From positions 59,990,948 through 60,054,947 of the forward strand of contig OY754464.1 of the NCBI GenBank assembly GCA_963575645.1: a stretch of DNA of 64,000 bases, in the 5' to 3' direction. How positions within the stretch are numbered: the stretch's first letter is position 1; each line of letters opens with the position of its first letter. Source of the stretch: Xanthostigma xanthostigma. Its lineage: Eukaryota; Arthropoda; Insecta; Raphidioptera; Raphidiidae. Below the pieces are notes generated by a model that saw nothing but the letters and a program-made list of their open reading frames with translations, did not search any database and was not told where the DNA came from. The position numbers and the translations under genes are program-made. Shown here piece by piece: positions 59,375 to 64,000 of the stretch.

Positions 59375-60470
59375 CCTGCTCTCCTGATCTTGTTAGAGCA
59401 AAAATTCATAGAATTGAACATGACTGCTCATAAATTGTCTACAGTTTTACTGCTCTCCTGATCTTGTTAGAGCAAAAATTCATAGAGTTGAACATAATCG
59501 TTGATTAATCGTCCACAGTGTTCCTGCTCTCCTGATCTTGTGAGAACAAAAATTCATTGAGTTGAACATGATCGCCGTTAATAAATTGTCTAGTCTTCCT
59601 GCTTTCCTGATCTTTATAGAGCAAAAACTCATTAAATTGAACATGATTGCTGATAAATTGTCTACAGCCTTCCTGCTCTCCTGGTCTTGTTAGAGCAAAA
59701 ATTTATGGAGTTAAACATGGTCACTTGTAAAGTGTCTGCAGTCTTCGCGATGTCCTGATCTTGTTACAGCAAACATTCATTGAGGAAAACATCTTCGCTG
59801 TTAAATTGTCTAGTTTTCCTGCTCTCCTGATTTTGTTAGAGCAAAAATTCATTGAGGTGAACATCTTTGCTGTTAAATTGTCTACAGTCTTCCTGCTCTG
59901 CTGATCTTTTTAGAGCGAAAATTCATTAAGTCGAACATGGTCGCTGATAAATTATCTACTGTTTTCCTGCTCTCCTAATCTTTCTAGAGCAAAAATTCAT
60001 TGAGTTGAACATGATCGCTGTTAAAGTATCTACAGTCTTCTTGCTCTCCTTATCTTGTTAGAGCAAAAATTCATTGAGTTGAACATGTTCGCTGTTAAAG
60101 TATATACAGTCTTCCTGCTCTCCTGATCTTGTTAGAGCAAATATTCTTAGAATTGAACATGATTGCTGATGAATTGTTTACAGTCTTCCTGTTCTCCTGA
60201 TCTTCTTAGAGCAAAAATTCATAGAGTTGAACATGGTCACTGTTAAAGTATCTACAGTCTTCCTGATCTCCTAATCTTGTTACAGCAAAAATTCATTGGG
60301 GTAAACATCTTCGCTGTTAAATTATATACAGTCTAATTCCTGCTCTCCTGATCTTTAAAGAGCAAACATGGTCGCTGTTAAAGTATTGACAGTCTTCCTG
60401 CTCTCCTGGTCTTGTTAGAGCAAGATTTCATTGACTTGAACATGATCGCTTATCAACTTATGCTTAAAAG
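59375..60470 (+). repeat. 74-bp minisatellite, about 15 units
   Basis: The phrase cctgctctcctgatcttg recurs at 59375, 59449, 59523, 59598, 59672, 59746 and onward to 60397, almost always 72-77 bases apart. The rest of the unit is ttagagcaaaaattcattga, gttgaacatgatcgctgtta, aattgtctacagtctt. GCTCT and AGAGC in each unit can pair around a 12-base loop. Since 74 is not divisible by three and each unit has in-frame stops, it is not a coding repeat. The last unit is shortened. Confidence 0.92.
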
Positions 60471-60839
60471 AGGATCCATTTTTAAAACGTTTTTTTATTT
60501 TTGTTGTTATTTCCTTTGGTGAAGGAGTAGTTTGGTCAGTAATTCAGTGAGTTAAGAATATCCACCTTTATTGTTTATTTACAACAGCTTTCAGTCTCGT
60601 GTATACTTTTCTATACCCCATTCTCTCGGGTGTACATCGAACAAATAAGTTTTCTGTTTATGGTGGAGGTAAAGAAAAAAAAACTAAACCTGTATGTTCA
60701 TTGCATTTACCGATAGAGTGAAATCTATTATTTACACAATTATTCAACAGTGAAATAGTCTGTTTACACTAAAACGGAAAATTGTTAATATCAGCACAAG
60801 TTTTGGAAATCATTGTAGATTGGTAAGTTTTCGTTTTAC

Positions 60840-60970
60840 TTTATGCACTAGTGTGAAATGGACCACTTTATTACTGCTATACAGGCATGAAAAGCAACTA
60901 TTTTATAGGGGGATGTGCGAAATTAATATTTCAGTTTGACCTTGAAGTTCAAGAAACTACAAAAAAAGAT
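60840..60970 (+). repeat. Dispersed repeat, partner at 53270-53420
   Basis: gctatacaggcatgaaaagc, aactattttatagggggatg. It continues into a segment (gatcaattatttttcgaaca, ggaccgatttgaaatt) also seen near 6300 and 34020, into which the hAT MITE at 61063 inserted. Confidence 0.5.
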
Positions 60971-61062
60971 CCTTACATGTTATACGCAGTTAAAAAAAAT
61001 AAATTCAATCGATCAATTATTTTTCGAACAGGACCGATTTGAAATTATACTATGCTCTTCAT

Positions 61063-61560
61063 CAGTGCCGGATTAAGCCTCCTTGATGCCCTAAGCATTT
61101 CTTGCTTATGGGCCCCATCTCTAATATGTTCAGTTTATAAAAAAATTCAAATTAATGGAAAAAAGTTAAAAAGCATAGATTTTTAAGAAAAAAATTGAAT
61201 TATAAATTCAATGCTCCCATTAAAAATTTGGCTGTCTATAAAATCGGACTTAGGCATTTTTATACAATTAATAGAAAAAAAGTTTCAAAACTTTAAAACT
61301 AGAAAAATTGAACTAATTGAAAAAATGTTTTTTCGTTTTCATTTTCAAAAATAAATTAGTATTTATTTTTAACTTTTATACTTCTAAAGACAGTTTTATA
61401 TCAGTAAATAAATTTTTTGAGAACATGACAAAAAGAAAAAAAAATTGTTGACACGGTTTAGTGAGGTACTTTTTCATTTCTGAGTGGTGCTTCTTGGTGC
61501 CCCCTGAGACGTGATGCTCTAAGCAATTGCTTAATTTGCTTATACGTTAATCCGGCACTG
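61063..61560. mobile_element. hAT MITE with perfect 8-bp duplication
   Basis: Ends CAGTGCCGGATTAAGC and, inverted, CAGTGCCGGATTAACG. CTCTTCAT flanks both sides (61055-61062 and 61561-61568). Subterminal ccctaagcatttcttgctta pairs with taagcaattgcttaatttgc. The interior is AT-rich and non-coding. Removing it restores the older repeat (actatgctcttcatgtgg). Confidence 0.9.
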
Positions 61561-61568
61561 CTCTTCAT

Positions 61569-63320
61569 GTGGAGAACTATGTATGTTCACAATCTAAGGT
61601 CATTGTCAAATTAGATTTTTGGACAATACTCTCTGCAACCCAGCATAAAATGTCTGTCAAACTCTTCGGAAGTAACGATTTGCAAATGACTCCTCTTTTT
61701 CCAACCTCGATGACCCACCACTGATCACCATTTTATGATAGACGCTAAATTACGAGCTTTCATTTTTCGTTGGAAGTACTGTACATTATTGCATAGTCCA
61801 TTGACTATGTATATAGAAGCATTACCCATAATCCATTTACGTGGGACACACGCGCCATGTTAATCGCTTTTCCCTTAATCTGTTCCTGTATCTAATGACG
61901 TCATTATTGCATGTATATGTGTGTGTGCATGACAGTTTTCAGTGCGATGATGATAGTTCGTAATAATCTCACGTCTGACATGGAATCCACCACTTTGTCC
62001 GTGAGAATATTTTTTCAAACTTTCTACATTTACTATTATTTGTGTTAAGTTGTATAACTTTTACGATCGCTCTTTGAACGTTTATTGTAGAGTGGAACCG
62101 GATCTTCGGTCACGTTCGGCAAAAAATTGAACTTTTGGCGAAACATTAGACTTCGGCCAAAGCCGGACGTACTAAATAATTTATTTACATTCTAAAGTAA
62201 GATTTTTTCAGCGCGTCGTAATAAAAAAATGCGAGATAGGATGAAGTTTCTTGCCGAAAATTTTTTTCAGCGGAATAGAGGCTACCGACAAAGTAGAGGT
62301 AGAGACACTAGTGGACGCACCTTTGCCATATATCGTTATTTTTTTAGTTCACTGACTGAGGTGGATAGAGTATGATGTTGGCATGCGTATTTATGTTTAT
62401 CTCACTCCAGTCATTTTATTATTTTATTTCAATAAATTATTTTAATCTGAATTAAAAATTATTTTTAATCACTCCTAAGAAGTATAATGCGCGTACATAA
62501 GTTAGTACACGCACCCAATTATTGTTCTTGTTTTTTGTTTATTGACTTTTAAACGACCAGTTTTGAATGTGCAGAGCGTGCATAAATTCGATTTTGAGTT
62601 TTTTGTGACTCATAAAATGATTAGAAAAAAGCATGTGGCCTGTCTTCGGTCACAAATCACTGGATATAGTTTTTAAAAACAGTAGTTTCAATTAATAGAT
62701 GCAGTTTCAGTAGGGGAAATTGATATTTTTTTTAAAATAAGAAAAATCTGTCAGATTTATCCTAAATTAGGTTTTCTTATGCGTATATAGTTAATTTCAT
62801 AATTCAGTGGATTATTTATTTTTATAAATTATTTTTAGAGCGCTTATTATAGATTATTATTTTCTGATGACATTTTGTAATTTATTTAGCAATTTAAACA
62901 ATACAGTATTGTTTATTGTTTTCCTTTATTATCATTTCTATAAAAATGAACATATTCAGATAAACAAAAAACAATTAGACTTTTTACGTAGTACAACGCT
63001 TAAAATAAATAACAGAATTCTCACTAAACTCTGAATAATTTCAGGAAATCAATAAAATCTTAATTGCCTAAGTTTTTTTATTGAACAGTAGTATCCTACT
63101 GTAGCGGATCACTCTGTATAATGCACAGCCCGTGTAGTGTGTATAGAATATTCACGACTAGGTTTGCCAGGCCCAAAAATAGAAAAGCCGGACTCGTAAT
63201 TATAATTAGCCGGACATTTAGCCTTAAAAAAGGACTATTTTTTTAATAAAAAAAAACTTGACTAGGTATTTTTTTTTTTTTATACTAATCAATTACTGTT
63301 TTTAGTGTAAAATTAACCAG
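61569..63320. other. Unassigned DNA
   Basis: Around 62100-62180, cggatcttcggtcacgttcg and cttcggccaaagccgg look like part of an unknown element. Around 63165-63225, ttgccaggcccaaaaatag and agccggac phrases suggest another transposon end. Neither could be bounded. Confidence 0.35.
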
Positions 63321-63480
63321 ACGTTCTTATTAAAAACTACAAATTAGTCATTTTCAGAATTTTGTCTGTTTGTCTGTTCCGTGTTAACTCGAAAACTACT
63401 GAACCGGTTCTAATCAGACTTTGTTGTACCTACATAAACGAATAAGAAATTGCTATATTATAGCCTCACGCTTCTAATAA
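63321..63480 (+). repeat. Transposon-like fragment (gtctgtttgtctgttccg)
   Basis: ttgtctgtttgtctgttccg, tgttaactcgaaaactactg, aaccggttctaatcag follows the phrase order I associate with 5' regions of common lepidopteran elements. Borders are unknown. Confidence 0.4.
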
Positions 63481-64000
63481 AGAGGGCTAGGTACAGAGCT
63501 GTTGGTTTTTCGGAAAATTGAGAAACAGAAAATTTTCTGGAAATTTTCCAAGCCACTAAATTAAAAAGGTACATACTGTAAAATTAAAATCTCGTTCACT
63601 AGATACTACAAGTAAACAAAACTGGGATAACTCTGGATGTGATGCCCTTTTGAGTTTTCCCTTTCCAACAAAAAACAATAATTATTCCTGAAAGAGAGCT
63701 GAATGAATTTTTTGTTATCCAAATCTAGTGCTGTTTACATGAGGAGAATTCCCTTTATAACTGCAGCAGCCAGTACAGTGGTGCCATCTTCTGGCCTCTG
63801 CCATTACCTCATAACTTTGTTTATAAATAACAAGAGAAATGGGTAGTTATTCATTTTCTGAGTGCTCTATTATGAAATAGAATGAATTTGTTATGAGTTC
63901 CAAATTAAACAATATAACAAATCTTAAGTAAAACTTAACTTTATTCATGTGGATTACAAAATTAGAATCATAACCTGTAGTTTTTGTTTAAATAATACAG
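63481..64000. other. Unassigned DNA to the window end
   Basis: No gene or repeat border is supported. Confidence 0.4.

Noticed and set aside
59375-60470. CRISPR array
   Set aside because: Units are contiguous 74-base repeats without unique spacers, in a eukaryotic setting.
59375-60470. Protein with signal-peptide repeats
   Set aside because: The 74-base period breaks frame in each unit and stops follow each short frame.

Overview
The window looks like nuclear DNA of a moth or butterfly (Lepidoptera). It is AT-rich and has no bacterial-style gene packing. It carries repeats I know as typical of lepidopteran genomes: the GAGTCCGACTCGCACTTGGCC motif (12799-12819), the 'TAGGGTTCCG' and 'AAGTCGGTT' dispersed repeats, short Helitrons ending CTAG|T, and elements ending in AATATTAG. 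These assignments come from memory of motifs, not from a search.

I find no host protein-coding gene I can defend. The coding sequence I can recognise is four dead transposon fragments: a PIF/Harbinger transposase N-terminus (1661-1968, +), a hAT transposase C-terminal dimerisation domain (11816-12070, +), and two non-LTR retrotransposon ORF2 3' parts (18290-18783, +; 38167-38790, -). The window is best read as intergenic or intronic DNA built from layered transposons.

Layout. 1-5 kb: Harbinger element inserted in an older repeat; a TTAA-flanked foldback; a Helitron-like element with three internal repeats. 6.5-12.2 kb: TA-flanked foldback, first family-Q element, a hAT-like element with an exact 8-bp duplication, then a second hAT element (8-bp duplication) carrying transposase remains and a nested family-Q copy. 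12-18.9 kb: old lepidopteran repeats, a Helitron, a TIR element full of GACGAG-type repeats, a palindrome split by family Q, and a retrotransposon end. 20-25.6 kb: hAT-type and Harbinger-type MITEs, a tRNA-derived SINE ending in about 48 ATT units, and a Helitron on the minus strand. 27-36 kb: foldbacks, a 'TACCGT' mariner-type MITE, a decayed tRNA-Gly-like unit. 38-49 kb: retrotransposon end, tandem repeats, a TA-flanked palindrome, family-Q copies, and a three-layer nest inside a hAT element. 49-60.5 kb: SINE fragments, a second copy of the TA palindrome split by family Q, two large foldbacks, and a 74-bp minisatellite. 60.5-64 kb: a hAT MITE with a perfect 8-bp duplication, then little else.

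Most striking is family Q: seven copies plus one solo end share the same two terminal segments but carry three unrelated cores, and at least three sit inside other transposons, so Q appears to be among the youngest layers here.
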